Source of the DNA: Liopterus haemorrhoidalis
Lineage: Eukaryota > Arthropoda > Insecta > Coleoptera > Dytiscidae
Direction: 5' to 3'
Length of the DNA: 64,000 nt
Assembly: GCA_963971575.1 (NCBI GenBank)
Contig: OZ020619.1
Location: 22,078,813 to 22,142,812, forward strand
Numbering within the stretch: position 1 is the stretch's first letter; every line of letters starts with the position of its first letter. The translations under genes were made by a program, and so were the position numbers. The notes beneath the pieces were generated by a model. It worked only from the letters and a program-made list of their open reading frames with translations, made no database searches and was not told the DNA's origin. Shown here piece after piece: positions 1 through 10,889 of the stretch.

Positions 1-664
1 ATAATTTAAAAAATTTCGGCTTTTGATCCCCCCCCCCAATTCCTGGTATCGCGCCTTTCTTGACAGATTTTATAGATTTACGCTTGGAACGTAAACATAA
101 CTCATCTCTTACTTTTATAATTTTTGATAATATTAAGTTCTATTGCGAGCCTAACTCCTAACTATTATATTACGCATACAACCTAGCTTGGTGTATTTAT
201 TAAACACACCGCGCCCGATGATGGGTTAATATAAATGCAGTTCCTATAACGTGTAGTAGTATTTCACACTTGAAACCACGAGAGAATTTATACCAGTTTC
301 GATCACCGTTAAGTATTACATCTATGATTAATGTGGGATTTGACTGATTCTCTAGTGTGGCTAGATGTCAAATCTTTAATAACCTACAATTTGAAGATAT
401 TCTTTATTGCTGTCCTACTTTCAAGTGTTTTAAATTATGATCCTTAACCTTTACAAAATGTTATGTACAAATGAAATGTGTATTTAATGTATTTGTTCAT
501 TGTATGTGTATGTAATGTAAATTTAATATATTTATATCTTAATGTATTAGAAAAAGATGTGTACAGGAATCTATTAAGAATCATTGTATAATTAACTGTA
601 AATATGACATTGTATTTGCAAGGTTGTTCCAACTTTTGTTTTAGCAGTAAGAACTATTTATTTT
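1..664. other. no gene recognised
   Basis: AT-rich sequence with a C-run (29-37). The short minus ORF at 444-632 is AT-driven and shows no family resemblance. Confidence 0.6.
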
Positions 665-1200
665 TGTTCTTGTTTGGGCACTGTCAGTCTTTAGGCCGCA
701 CTTATATAATTCTTCCTTCTCGATTTATTAAGTGCCATGTCTTGACATACCAATGACCTATCTCGTATATCCAGGGCCGGCGGATGGCCAAATGCCAAAT
801 GAATGTAAAAGCAGTGAGGACCTTTTTTTAAACCTTCCCCAGGGCTCAAAAAAAGCTAGTTACGCCCTGCCTAGGGGCGCTCAATTAAATCTTGCCTACG
901 GGCGCCACAGACCCTCGCGCCGGCCCTGCGTATATCAATATTTGTTGGATATTCGGTTAGCTGATCCCTGCATCTTTTGCAAATCTTCCCACTGGTAGAT
1001 AACTGGAAATTTTGCTTCCCAGATCTTGGATTACCATGAGGTAAAAGGACATAATGGTAATATGGCCTCTTACCTTATCGTCACGTATCCTACCTACTGT
1101 AATCGTCTACCTCTTATTTCTTGTGTGATACTTCGAGACCATTTCTCTGATAATTTCATTCTTACATCTTCTACATTTACCATTGATTTGGATTTTTCAG
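665..1200 (-). mobile_element. LINE 3' fragment (CR1/RTE-like), hAT MITE inserted
   Basis: It matches the second copy at 25100-25450 in order: TTCTT-TTTG-GCACT-TCAG near 668, GTATATCAATATTT, TTCGGTTAGCTGA and CCACTGG(T). The better copy decodes on the minus strand as the C-terminal tail of a LINE reverse transcriptase (see 25100). The copy here is interrupted by the 157-bp hAT MITE at 772-928. No ORF survives. Confidence 0.6.
772..928. mobile_element. hAT MITE, 157 bp, 8-bp TSD
   Basis: The ends are CAGGGCCGGCG and CGCCGGCCCTG (11-bp perfect inverted repeats), flanked by the exact 8-bp duplication CGTATATC (764-771 and 929-936). Eight-base duplications and a CAGxG start are diagnostic of hAT. 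The interior has CAGTGAGGACC followed by T7, a module shared with other MITEs here. The paralogous LINE copy at 25.2 kb has the unoccupied site (CTGTATATCAATATT). Confidence 0.9.
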
Positions 1201-2141
1201 GAAATTTAATGTAATATTTTATAAAAACTTTGAAGATGTTGTCGTATTCGCTTTGTTAAGGTGCAAGTTTCGGATCCATACACGACATATATTTTATTCA
1301 CTGATTTTAGGTATAAAAAACCATTTAAGAAATGCGTGTTTGTGTCTTGTTAGAAAATAAGAATACAAATGTTTGATACATTTTAAAATTACCTTAATTT
1401 TTAATTTTGAAAAGTACGAATTTAATGTTAAATGCCAGTATGTGCTCCATAGCAAATAAAAAAGTACTTTTCTCATTTTTTTACTATGCATTTTTGCAAC
1501 TAGGAGGAGTCAATTCAAGAGTCATATTTACACTACAATAAATTACCATAAAAGTCAACAGATGTTTTTTTTCGGAAAAAATAAATTTTGATATAATAAA
1601 CGTCAATAGTTTTATACTGAAATGTTATTTTATTTAGGCAAACCTACAATATTTAAAAAAAGGCAAACTAAATCTTTATTGTATAATATTTATTTATTTA
1701 TTAACGTATTTCCTTACAGCAGAGAACAAACAGATAAAAATAACAATAAAACAGTAAACAAAAATTATGAAAAAGCATGATAAATTAAGTAAAACTGATA
1801 GACCTAACTTGGTTAGTAAATGTGTTAAAAGACATATAAAAAAAATCCAGAGTTTTATTATTATTTAATACTCCAATAATACTGCAATAAAACAGCGACT
1901 GGGAACAAAAATCACACCGTTTATAACTTTATATAGAAAACACATATCGGTTAATGATTACTCACTTTCACGGAATTCTATTCACTATAATAACATATTT
2001 TGGTACTGTGATAACTGTTATATTATTAATTACACACAACGCTCCTCATCGTTTACAAATAGACTATTATACTAATTAATATTAAAATCAAATAATATAA
2101 TAAATGTTGTATGATAATTCTAAATAAGTAGCACATAGATG
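1201..2141. other. no feature recognised
   Basis: AT-rich with homopolymer runs, no coding bias, no inverted ends seen. Confidence 0.55.
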
Positions 2142-2143
2142 TA

Positions 2144-2394
2144 CCGGGTGTAACACTAAATGTGGACCATAAGCATTTAACATTATTATTTTACACCTTA
2201 CACAAAAACGCACGCACGCAAGCACGTGTTTGTGGGTGTTTAGGGAGTATTTGTCTAAATGAAGTAAAATCTTCACATTTAATGAAAGTATTGATAGCAA
2301 TTGCAAAAATATACCATATTTAAGGATTAGACAAGGAAAAATTAATTTCCCGTGGTAAATGCCAACATTAGTCCACATTTTGTGTTACACCTGG
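2144..2394. mobile_element. Tc1/mariner-type MITE, 251 bp
   Basis: Inverted ends CCGGGTGTAACACTAAATG and the complement of CCAGGTGTAACACAAAATG run about 26 bases with few mismatches, with TA on both sides (2142-2143 and 2395-2396). No coding capacity; the short AT-rich minus ORF across it has no resemblance to any protein. Confidence 0.7.
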
Positions 2395-2454
2395 TATATG
2401 TACATAATTGTATTTTTGACGTCTATTTTAACAACCAAAAGAAAATCTTGATTA

Positions 2455-2503
2455 CGTATTTGGTTACAGCTCCTCCATTAAAAGGCGTCGCGAGCCGCCA
2501 CTG
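2455..2503. mobile_element. single end of a CAGTGGCGG hAT family
   Basis: Read on the minus strand from 2503: CAGTGGCGGCTCGCGACG, then GGAGGAGCTGTAACC. This is the same terminus as the element at 8301 (CAGTGGCGGCTCGTGG ... GGAGCTGCTGTAACC). The partner end was not found, so this is a truncated copy. Confidence 0.55.
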
Positions 2504-2598
2504 ATAAATTTAGTCGTTCTACTAATAAAATATTGTATTTAAAGTTTTGGAGGTATGACCAAAAATCCCATTTAACTTTATGGTTTGTCTGTCAACGA

Positions 2599-2629
<31 letters not shown>

Positions 2630-2930
2630 TTTTTATTGCCCAGCAAATTTTTATTTTTAAAGTAATTTTTTTTGTACTCCCGCGCCCCCGGATGAAAAAA
2701 TCATATACTTATTTACTCAAAACTAAGCAATTGTTGATAAAAATTATTTTTTTTATTAATAACCAAATTATAATCAAAATTAAATTTCTATATAAACCCA
2801 CCCTTCTCTGTGAAAGATCAATGATAAATTTGTGTTAGTTTAGGAACACCTCTTCGAAATGGACCCCCATTCTCAGACAAATTTCCTGTGTACGCGCTAT
2901 ATAAATCAAATAATACATTGTTAATTATTA

Positions 2931-3458
2931 AAAATCAGCTGTGGCCACCACAGAACCGACCGCCATCACAAAGTACTTGTATAATATACATTCTAACAGC
3001 AGAGTAAAAATAACTTGGCCCAATATTTTCTGACAGAAATAATATTTATCACGACCATGGAAACGTTACATATAAGTATGAAAAATATGAGACTTATGAA
3101 TATGAGAAAAATGTTTCAATTTTTTTTCGTTTTATCAAAAAATGTCTCAAATAAAAGTTGTTAGGTTTTGCTTTTATAGCAACTTTTCTTAAATAACTTT
3201 TTTCGAAATATTTTTCTGTTATGAAATATTCGCAAAAATCTTAACATTGACACGAGTAAACTCCCATTTCTAGTCAACCAATATTTACCAAAAGTTGATC
3301 AACTCGTACCATTGATGTCAAAAGCTTAAATATGGAGTTTCATAAAAATCCTTTTAACTGAATTTGCTCTGCACGTGTACACAGACTGACAGACAGGGAG
3401 ACAGACGGTCGGACGGACGGACGGACGTACGGACGGACGGACGTGCGGACGAACGTAC

Positions 3459-3498
<40 letters not shown>

Positions 3499-3955
3499 CG
3501 ACAGACATGCTAAAAATGCTAAAATGACATGTCAAAACGTTATGTAGGGACCTCAATTCGTGGAGATCCATCGAAATCTCGAAATGTCAAAATTGGTATG
3601 ATCACAATACCTCCCTTATATATGTTGGTGGTCGGTAGTAAAAATGAGAAATTCGTTTTTGAAATAAAAAATAAAAATAAAAAAATTAAGCCATTTATCA
3701 ATATATTTCTTATTAATTTAATGTAGAGTTTTAGCAAATTAATTAATTTCAGTTTTATAAAAATCAAATAAAAGCTCTTAGTATTAAAACTAACGAATAA
3801 ATGTGATTACCAAAAATCTGTTGATTTAGATGTGATTATAGAAAAATATTTTCCTAGTCATGTTTTCCAGCATTTTATTGACTTCTTACACTTATTAAAT
3901 ACCTACAATATCCTAAAATGTGTGAAAATTGACATTTCACACCAATTTAAAGGGC
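2931..3955 (+). repeat. interspersed repeat R2, copy 1 (about 1 kb)
   Basis: Collinear with 43009-43630: CAGCTGTGGCCACCACAG, TAACTTGGCCCAATATTTTC, CCATGGAAACGTTACATATA, CACGAGTAAACTCCCATTTC, a CAGA/CGGA tetranucleotide run (3385-3500), then TATGTAGGGACCTC. The last ~80 bases (TTATTAAATACCTAC ... AAAATGTGTGAAAATTGACA) match the 3' ends of the R1 repeats at 13.9 and 18.4 kb. No ORF; the minus-strand frame across the tetranucleotide run only encodes a Val/Arg/Cys/Ser repeat. Confidence 0.7.
3385..3500 (+). repeat. CAGA/CGGA tetranucleotide microsatellite
   Basis: Alternating ACAG and ACGG/ACGT units lie inside repeat R2. The same position in the second copy (43470-43500) has a shorter run, so the array length is variable between copies. 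Confidence 0.85.
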
Positions 3956-5071
3956 GCCTGCTGGCCTCACGGGACCGTTCCCTACCTTGTCAAGATGATG
4001 ATTAATTTCTAAATAATTTTCTGTTTCAATTGAAATTATTTCTAAATATGTTTTGGAATAACAAATAGATTGTATTTCTCAATATTTTTCTAACTGATTA
4101 ATGTTAAATATTTTTTTTAAATATTGTACCTATACCAACAAAAACAAGAATGTCAATGTCCTTACATTAATTTGAGAATAATTTAAAAAACTTTAAACAA
4201 ATTATCTGAATGTCATAATTAATTGAAATGTGTTTCTAATTATCCAAGAAAGATGACACAATACAGCAAACATTTAAACGTTCGTTACTTTATTTACACT
4301 ATTACAACATATGAATTTGTAAAAATTTTGTGGATTGTTTGTTATAATGTATTTTCTTTCATAATTCGTAATTAGTAAAAATATTGTAATTTATCAAATG
4401 CGTAATCAAGTGGAGAAATATAGCGTAAAGTAATTCGTAATAACACTTAAATACATAAGTATGACATTAAAATTTCGAAATTATTAAGTCTGTGCAATAA
4501 AGTGTCATTTTTCACAAGTTTTCGCTTCCGTTTTTATGTCATATAAAATGCAATTTAATCATCAAAATATTTCCTCGTTTTCTGCCATTTCTCGGCTGAA
4601 TTAGAAATTTGTGCCAAAAAATTAGAAATAGGTTTGGATACAATTAGGGTAACCAGATGTATTTTCACAAAACCAGACAAGTATCTGAAATCCCAGGACA
4701 TTTAGCATTTTTAATACCAGGACTAAACCAGGACATTTTTTGTATTAAAAAAAGACATTGATACAATTATAAACGTTTAATGGTATAAAAAACAATAAAA
4801 TAAAATAAAACATTTCATAAATAAAATAATAATAATATTCTTTATAAATTAATGCCCGTACTCACAATCGATGCTGATTCTCTCGTAATTAGGGATATGC
4901 GATACTGAGAAAGTATCGATATTTGGGTATTGATAATATCGAATAAAAATATTGATATTTTTAAGTATCGAATGGAAAAATGAATACATTTTCTATAAAA
5001 CGTAAAAACATTTTATTCTTATAATAACAATTTAATTGTTTTAAAATAATAAATAGATTAAAGTATAAAGT

Positions 5072-5478
5072 CTATTCCGAAGTTTAGGCTGAACTAAATG
5101 GGAATTTTGCTCGTTTAGGTTGTCACGAGTCACGAGAACCTTTCTTGGGTTATTTCATTTTTCAGGTTGGTATGTGAAAATTTAAAATTCCAACAGTGAA
5201 ACTGTTCTGTGGAAACGAATCACATTTATTAAAGATTCTAATACTTTTTTTACATATTTTGAAGACAAAACAAATAAATAAATGGGAAATTTTTATTAAG
5301 AATGACAAAAAATTAAAATGCAATGAAAAGGACATTTTTTATTACAGTCAATTTAATCTAGAATTTGCAATGTGAGTATGATTTACAAAGCTTAAACAAA
5401 ATGACCAAAAGTCCGAATTAATAGATACAAATCACTAGATTTCAAAATCTAGTTCCGCCTAAACGTTTGGAATAGCCT
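5072..5478. mobile_element. MITE with TCTATTCC...TTTAGGC terminal repeats
   Basis: Left TCTATTCCGAAGTTTAGGC and the complement of the right end (GGCTATTCCAAACGTTTAGG) are imperfect inverted repeats continuing into GAACTA-AT. The same right end (TTCCGCCTAAACGTTTGG) recurs at 37423-37447. It lies inside the nested hAT at 4890-6230. Confidence 0.5.
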
Positions 5479-5649
5479 ATATATGCTGTTCACTTTTGTT
5501 AAAACTTGTTGTTAACTTGTTGTTAACTTTTGTTGTTTTGGTTTCAGTAGTTCGCACCTTTGAAATTGTATGTCCGGTTGGTAATAAAAAATGGTAAGGC
5601 AATGGCGCCTATAGGTCTGAGTGATTGTTTAAAATATAATTATAATAAC

Positions 5650-6041
5650 ACTCCACTCTTCTTCATTGTGACAGAAGCCTATTTCTGTCTCTGTATACAG
5701 TGGCTCCTGCTTTCGAAAATAAGCGCTCTGAAGGAACTGACGTCGCTACTACAAACAAGAATTTCTGAGCAATTTTATATAAGTTATGGACAGTTCGTCA
5801 TATCGTCCCAAACCAGTAGCGGATTGGATTTCAGAGGTGAAACTGGATTTTTCAAATACAGTGATAGTTCATGTTCAGTTTGGTTAAAACCACGTTGGCC
5901 TGTGCTTGATTTTAGTTTCCTCTTCCTATTTGCCATGTGCAATGTCAGTATGGTAACTCCAAAATTGAGAAGAGTAATCGAGTAGCGATGCTTCTTGATC
6001 AGACTCCTCACTTCCACTGGTATAAACTTCTGTAGCGTCAA
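5650..6041 (-). pseudogene. hAT transposase C-terminal (dimerisation) fragment
   Basis: On the minus strand from 6041 the frame gives TEHELSLYLKNPVSPLKSNP then LLVWDDM. After a frame change at about 5783 it continues NLYKIAQKFLFVVATSVPSE, RLFSKAGATVYRDRNRLLSQ. E-L-YL...NPL-W---...LA-K-L-V-ATSVPSERLFSKAG....R-RL is the signature of the hAT C-terminal dimerisation domain (BED-type hAT transposases). At least two frameshifts and the missing RNase H-like core make it a pseudogene. The 141-aa plus-strand frame at 5560-5985 is its antisense shadow. Confidence 0.85.
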
Positions 6042-6299
6042 TGAGCTTTTTCAACTTCCCAGCAGGCTTAGCACATATTGTTAAAAAAAAAAAAAAACGA
6101 TTCGATACGATACTGGGTCAAATGTACTGATATAAGTAAAGTATCGGAAGATTAGTGTCGAAACTAAAATCGCGATATTGACTGAAAAATATCGATACTG
6201 GTATCGTATCAGTAGTATCGGAACATAATAGCCTTTTTTAACATTTTAGCAATTTTAATGTAATAGCCTTTGATGCTGTGTGCCAGAAATTTTAACTAA

Positions 6300-6603
6300 T
6301 AGCGTTTTCGATTTGTATGCTCGGAGTGCTCTGAGAGTGCTCTCAGAGCAAAAAATGTTTTAGATTTGGTTTAGAGCAATTGAAGAATCGGAGGATGATG
6401 AAATTATTGATTGCGTGAGACATATATTCGCAAAAGACGAAATAATAGGAGTAAACAAATATATGGAAAATGTTGTACAGAATAACACCGACAATCAGGT
6501 AAACAAACAGGTAGATATACTCTCTACCAGATCGCTCTAGTACAGAGCGTGACGTCACAGATTGATTTCAGATCAAATCTCTATTTACAAATCGAAAACG
6601 CTA
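6300..6603. mobile_element. PIF/Harbinger-type MITE, 304 bp, TAA duplication
   Basis: Perfect inverted ends TAGCGTTTTCGATTTGTA and TACAAATCGAAAACGCTA are flanked by TAA on each side (6297-6299 and 6604-6606). A 3-bp TWA duplication is the hallmark of PIF/Harbinger. Inside is a small hairpin (TCTGAGAGTGCTCTCAGA). Inserted in the 4645-7106 hAT. Confidence 0.8.
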
Positions 6604-7114
6604 TAAATCTGAGAACTGACTATGAGTACGGGCCTTAATAACAATTTTCTTTGGAGCATTTAAATATATTCACAATAAACATTCTTTGGTAAATATTTTG
6701 GTAAAATAACGTATTCTAATTTTTGGACGATGAATGAATTTGTTCCAACAAATTAGGTTCACTTAATAAATAATTATAGAATTGTTTACAGTCCATTTTT
6801 AAATTAAATTTTGTAAAAAAATGTCTTTAATGGATTTAAACTTAAAACGCTTCCTTTCTTTTGTCCACTGACTAGTTATTAGGGAAAAACCTTGATAATT
6901 CTGAATAGTATTCTGAAGAATTGCATTGTTCGAAATAATTTGTCCCGTTTTGATGAGCATCTAATTGATTCAAAACGATAATATGGTAAGTAAAAAAAAA
7001 GAAAAACAGGACACACCAAGACAATTTTTAAAAACTAGCCAGGACATCCCCGGCTAAGTTAAAAAACAGGACATGTCCTGGGAAAACAGGACGTCTGGTC
7101 ACCCTAGATACAAT

Positions 7115-8300
7115 GAAAACGTCGGTCAATTTTCGTATTTCAATCACATCTCGAAAGTACTTTCTAGCTAAAGGGTTCTGCATCGAATGAATGATAATTC
7201 GAAGGCGGTGAAGAAGAGGAGACCTTTCCAACCCATGTATAGATCAATGGTTCTTAATCAGTGTTTCACGGATCATTAGTGTTCCCGTAATTATAGCTAC
7301 AAGTGTTCCAAGAAATTATGACCGAGTCGCTTAGTATATACTACTATAAACTATGTTGAGTTTGATGTTGCATTTTTTTAATTTTCTTTTTCGTTTTTTA
7401 TATAATTGTTTTCTTTCTACTTTGAATAGGTTATATAGTTAGAAAAACATGAAGCCTAGCGGTATCCTTTGTGCCGTTGTCCCAAGGCCGCGCTAAGGAT
7501 TTTCGCAACCTTGGTGCTTAATCTAAAATGTTTAATCTGGCGTTAAAATCTTATCTACCGTCCTTTATCAACGGTAAAAAATGAATAATAACTAAAGCTG
7601 GAAAAACAATTAATTTATTGTAAAAAAAAAAAACAACAAAAAATAAACAATAAATTATATAAAGAATGTTATGTATTATAATTAAATAATATAATTAAGT
7701 AAGCCTGAAGAGCAATATAATTTAAAAGGAATTTACTTTTCTCGCTTTGCTTCTAGCAAAGTATTTCATGATAGAGTTTAAATCTAAACATTGAATAACA
7801 TCGTTTTCTATGGAAAAAAGCGTCAATTAAACGAAAAAAAGAATACCGAAGGTAAATTCTAACTCTTTGTCGGTCGCAACATGATATTTAACGAATCTGT
7901 CGCACCGTATCTTTATGATATTGTAGCGGGAGATGGTGTAAAACGCATCTAAGAGATTTTCTTAAATTCACCATTCTAAGAAATACAAATTTATAACTTA
8001 TATTTTACTGCTAATTTCCTTCGGTCTTCATATATTTCGCAGTATTTTTACAATTCCATTTATTTTTACAACCATAGTTACTATATTTATATTTTACAAA
8101 TAGTCACGTACATCTGTCACTTCGGAAATTATTTTTAATGAAATTAAGATGTAAAACCATCCTGACCGGTACGAGAAACCGCCCTCTGTTTAGCAACATT
8201 TGACAGTTACCTACAAATATTCAAAGAGTTATCTACAATTCTTCGAAAATTCAACATCGTACCATTTCAAATGCAAAATCATTTAAAACACTAGCACTGG
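7115..8300. other. no gene recognised
   Basis: Apart from the hAT end at 7243, a GGCCGCGCTAAGG stretch near 7487 may be another damaged MITE end. Otherwise AT-rich. Confidence 0.5.
7243..7320 (+). mobile_element. hAT end remnant
   Basis: CAATGGTTCTTAATCAGTG followed by a TTCACGGATCA block resembles the 5' terminus of SPIN/Charlie-type hAT elements (compare 62167). No partner end was seen. Confidence 0.35.
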
Positions 8301-8786
8301 CAGTGGCGGCTCGTGGAAACCACTTATGGAGCTGCTGTAACCAGAAGTATAATTAAGTTTTGTTTTTCGGGAAAGTAAATATTCCCATGTAGTTTTTAGG
8401 TTTTCGTAGGTATAATAAATAAATCCTTATTCCGTCACGTGAATCTGTTCGTTCGGTAGAAATTGTTAAAATTGAGAAAGAACTCCTTGATTTTTTTTTT
8501 TTTTAACAGAAAAGGGAGAAGAGAGTATATTTTACATTTTTGAAATATATTTTTATCCTAAATAAGCTTATTATTTATTTATTCTTTTTTCATTGACACT
8601 TCAGGGCCACAAAAAATTATATTCCAGGCTGTATGCGGCCCGCGAGGCACCAATCTCACTCCCCCGTCTAACAGATAACATTATAAGTGCCCCCCTAACC
8701 ATGAGTCCTGTATACGCCACTGTTTAAATTAATTTAATTTTGGGGGTGCTGCAGCTCCGCAGCTCTTATCGTACCGACCGCCACTG
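8301..8786. mobile_element. composite hAT-type element, CAGTGGCGG family
   Basis: The ends read CAGTGGCGGCTCGTGG on the left and, on the minus strand, CAGTGGCGGTCGGTACG on the right; both are followed by a GGAGCTGC(T/A)G(T/C)A(A)CC block. A 5'-fragment of repeat R1 (TTTTCGTAGGTATAA, 8399) and another element's end (TATACGCCACTG, about 8714-8726) lie inside, so this is a mosaic. No clear 8-bp duplication. Confidence 0.55.
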
Positions 8787-9192
8787 AACCAATATTTCTT
8801 TTGGTCTTTTATTTAAAAGCCTGCAGTCACATAATCCCACAATACATTTGACTTTAACATCTTATTTTAAGATAACGGTGAAAGTACTGGTGTTATTGTT
8901 ATACTGCTTATTTTTTATGTATGCCTTATTGACGTTTCTCTCAAATAGATTTCAGTAGTGGTTTATTTAAAAGTAATTATATTCTAAGCTTTTCTAAAAA
9001 TCTCAAAACCACGGTTGTAATATATTAGTAGGTATGATGATACGTTTCTAAAACAGACTAATGTAAAGCCAGATGTTATTGTTAATTGCCTTTTTTGTTT
9101 GGTTTCTCTCGGGGACCACCACCATTTTTAAACAAAATATATATTGTCATAAAAAATTTCAAGAAAATGTATAAAAATATATACCTATATGC

Positions 9193-9262
9193 AGGGGCGG
9201 ACTTTGGCCTAGGCAAACTAGGCAACTGCCTAAGGCCCGAATTTTTTGGGGCCCGCATGACG
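9193..9262 (+). mobile_element. truncated hAT end (CAGGGGCGGA type)
   Basis: CAGGGGCGGACTTTGGCCTA with GGCAACTGCCTAAGGCCCG resembles GC-rich hAT MITE termini in this window (compare 49569). No other end was found. Confidence 0.35.
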
Positions 9263-9951
9263 GTTTTATTATACATGATATACGCTTTCTAGCGTATGTA
9301 ATAATATCAATTAAAACACACAAATCCAAGCACAAATAAGCATGTATTACTTCGTCTATTTCTCATGGTTGCTAACGTAACATATTACAAAGGAGGTCCA
9401 AGAACTAGTTTTGATCTTAACATACATTTTTTTAATTATTTTATGATTTTTTTGTAATTAGTAACGCCCGCAATGAGTTAAAAATGAGTCATTATGACTA
9501 AAAAATTATCAGAATTTTTAAACTACTGAACCGATTTTAAAAATACCCTCAATTCTGATTAGTGTATAAATCGTGTACCAAGTTTGCCATTGAAGAAATA
9601 TATGTTATAACTAATAATTTCAAGAAAATGCGTTAAATATAAACCGGAAATATGATTTTTAGAAATTACCCGCGCGTATCTGTGTCATCTATGTATCTTT
9701 AGAAGTACTGATTTAAAATATATTTCTATATATATATATATATTCAGCTAATTCAATGGCATATCTTTTGGGTATGTTTCGTGGGTTTTACCAGTTAAAA
9801 TTATTTCTAATCTGAACAATGTTTTAATAAATCTTGCTGGGTTATTTAAATCTTTAAAATTTTGTAAAAAGTTTGCATATAATAAATATTATATTAATTA
9901 TATATTACATTTATTATAAAAATAATATAAATTTTCCGTATACTTTTTTAA

Positions 9952-10325
9952 CCCCTTCAGTAATCATTAAAAATTTTAAAAATGGAAAAAAAACAATTTT
10001 TTTTTTATGAATGAATTTTATTTACTGAACATATATATCCTTCATAAAAGCCATTTCGGGCCCAAAATGAGATTGAAAGTTGATATTATGGTGCATAGTG
10101 TGCGTCGAGAAATTCATAAAAAAATATTCATTTTTATTCATAATAATTAATAATTATGCCTTTTTAATGCAAAGAATTCCACATACCATGAATCGTATTT
10201 ATTTTCGCCCGGGTACACTCGGGAGTGATCTTTTCTGCAGGTAAATCTTGCCCGAATTATCTCGGGTGTGGGAATTTTCGCACATAATAGCCACCCGATT
10301 ATACTCGGGCCTAGTCCTTAAGCGG
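9952..10325. mobile_element. piggyBac-type MITE, TTAA flanks, 374 bp
   Basis: Flanked by TTAA at 9948-9951 and 10326-10329. Ends CCCCTTCAGTA and, on the other strand, CCGCTTAAGGA are short imperfect inverted repeats. TTAA duplication is diagnostic of piggyBac. The right third holds three copies of a CCCG-N8-CGGG palindrome (about 10209, 10252 and 10297), candidate transposase-binding or regulatory sites. Confidence 0.6.
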
Positions 10326-10670
10326 TTAATAGATCAACTGAATAGCATTAATAGTTTTATCTAAAAATGGCATTAAAAAATCTGATTTCATGATAAAGAA
10401 TTAATGCATTGATAAATAATTTGATTTATTGATGCATAATTATGTCATAAATAAAGATTATTATTATTATTATTTTTACACTTTCTTATTGAAGTGATAC
10501 ATCAGTTTATTGTCGGCACATTAATTAAAAGCCGTTTTTACAACGTGCTAGATGTAAATTATTATTTATGTAATTTACATGGAATTCTCGTTTTCTCACC
10601 TTTAAAAAGCACATAATTATTATTTCAATTTAATGTAATATCAAAATTACAAACTAGCAATTCTGAAAAT

Positions 10671-10889
10671 TTGCCGGAGGAACGCAGTCTGCAGGTAATG
10701 CAAGGCATTAGGGCGCTTGATGCAAGGGGGGTGTAAGGTTAAAGTGAGGACCTCTTTTTTTTTAGGTTTTCACTTGAAATTTAGAAGTGAAGACCTTTTT
10801 TTTAGTCTTCACTTGAAATTTTGCCCTGTCTGGGGGCGCTCCATTAAATCTTGTATATGGGCGCCAAAGACCCTCGTTCCGGTCCTGCC
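10671..10889. mobile_element. decayed hAT MITE related to 772-928
   Basis: It shares GGGGGCGCTC-ATTAAATCTTG-(C/A)TA and GGGCGCCA-AGACCCTCG-(G/T)CCGG-CCTGC with the 772-928 MITE, and has two inverted AGTGA(A/G)GACCT + T8 modules. The left end is damaged (GCCGGAGGAACG), and no target duplication is evident. Confidence 0.55.

Larger units (their letters stand above)
4890..6230 (-). mobile_element. hAT element with TATCGATA subterminal repeats (nested)
   Basis: Clusters of TATCGATA/CGATACTG words sit at both ends (4908-4975 and 6096-6222). Between them lies a minus-strand hAT transposase C-terminus (5650-6041). Approximate outer limits are TAGGGATATGCGATACTG on the left and GTATCGGAACATAATA on the right; I could not confirm a target duplication, so boundaries are soft. 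A smaller MITE (5072-5478) is inserted in it. Confidence 0.6.
4645..7106. mobile_element. hAT element, 2.46 kb, exact 8-bp TSD, with nested insertions
   Basis: Ends TAGGGTAACCAGATG and CGTCTGGTCACCCTA are inverted repeats, flanked by exact GATACAAT duplications (4637-4644 and 7107-7114). Subterminal sequence carries repeated AACCAGGACA/AACAGGACA motifs at both ends (CCAGGACATTTAGC, ACCAGGACATTTT; AACAGGACATGTCC). The interior is occupied by a second hAT (4890-6230) and a Harbinger MITE (6300-6603), so the original element was probably only about 0.8 kb and non-autonomous. Confidence 0.88.

Noticed and set aside
732..998. 88-codon frame across the first MITE
   Set aside because: Spans a hAT MITE and LINE debris; no protein resemblance.
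3326..3571. minus-strand frame with Val-Arg-Pro/Cys-Leu-Ser repeats
   Set aside because: Translation of the CAGA/CGGA microsatellite, open by lack of stops in that repeat.
5560..5985. 141-codon plus-strand frame
   Set aside because: It is antisense to the recognisable hAT transposase C-terminus on the minus strand.
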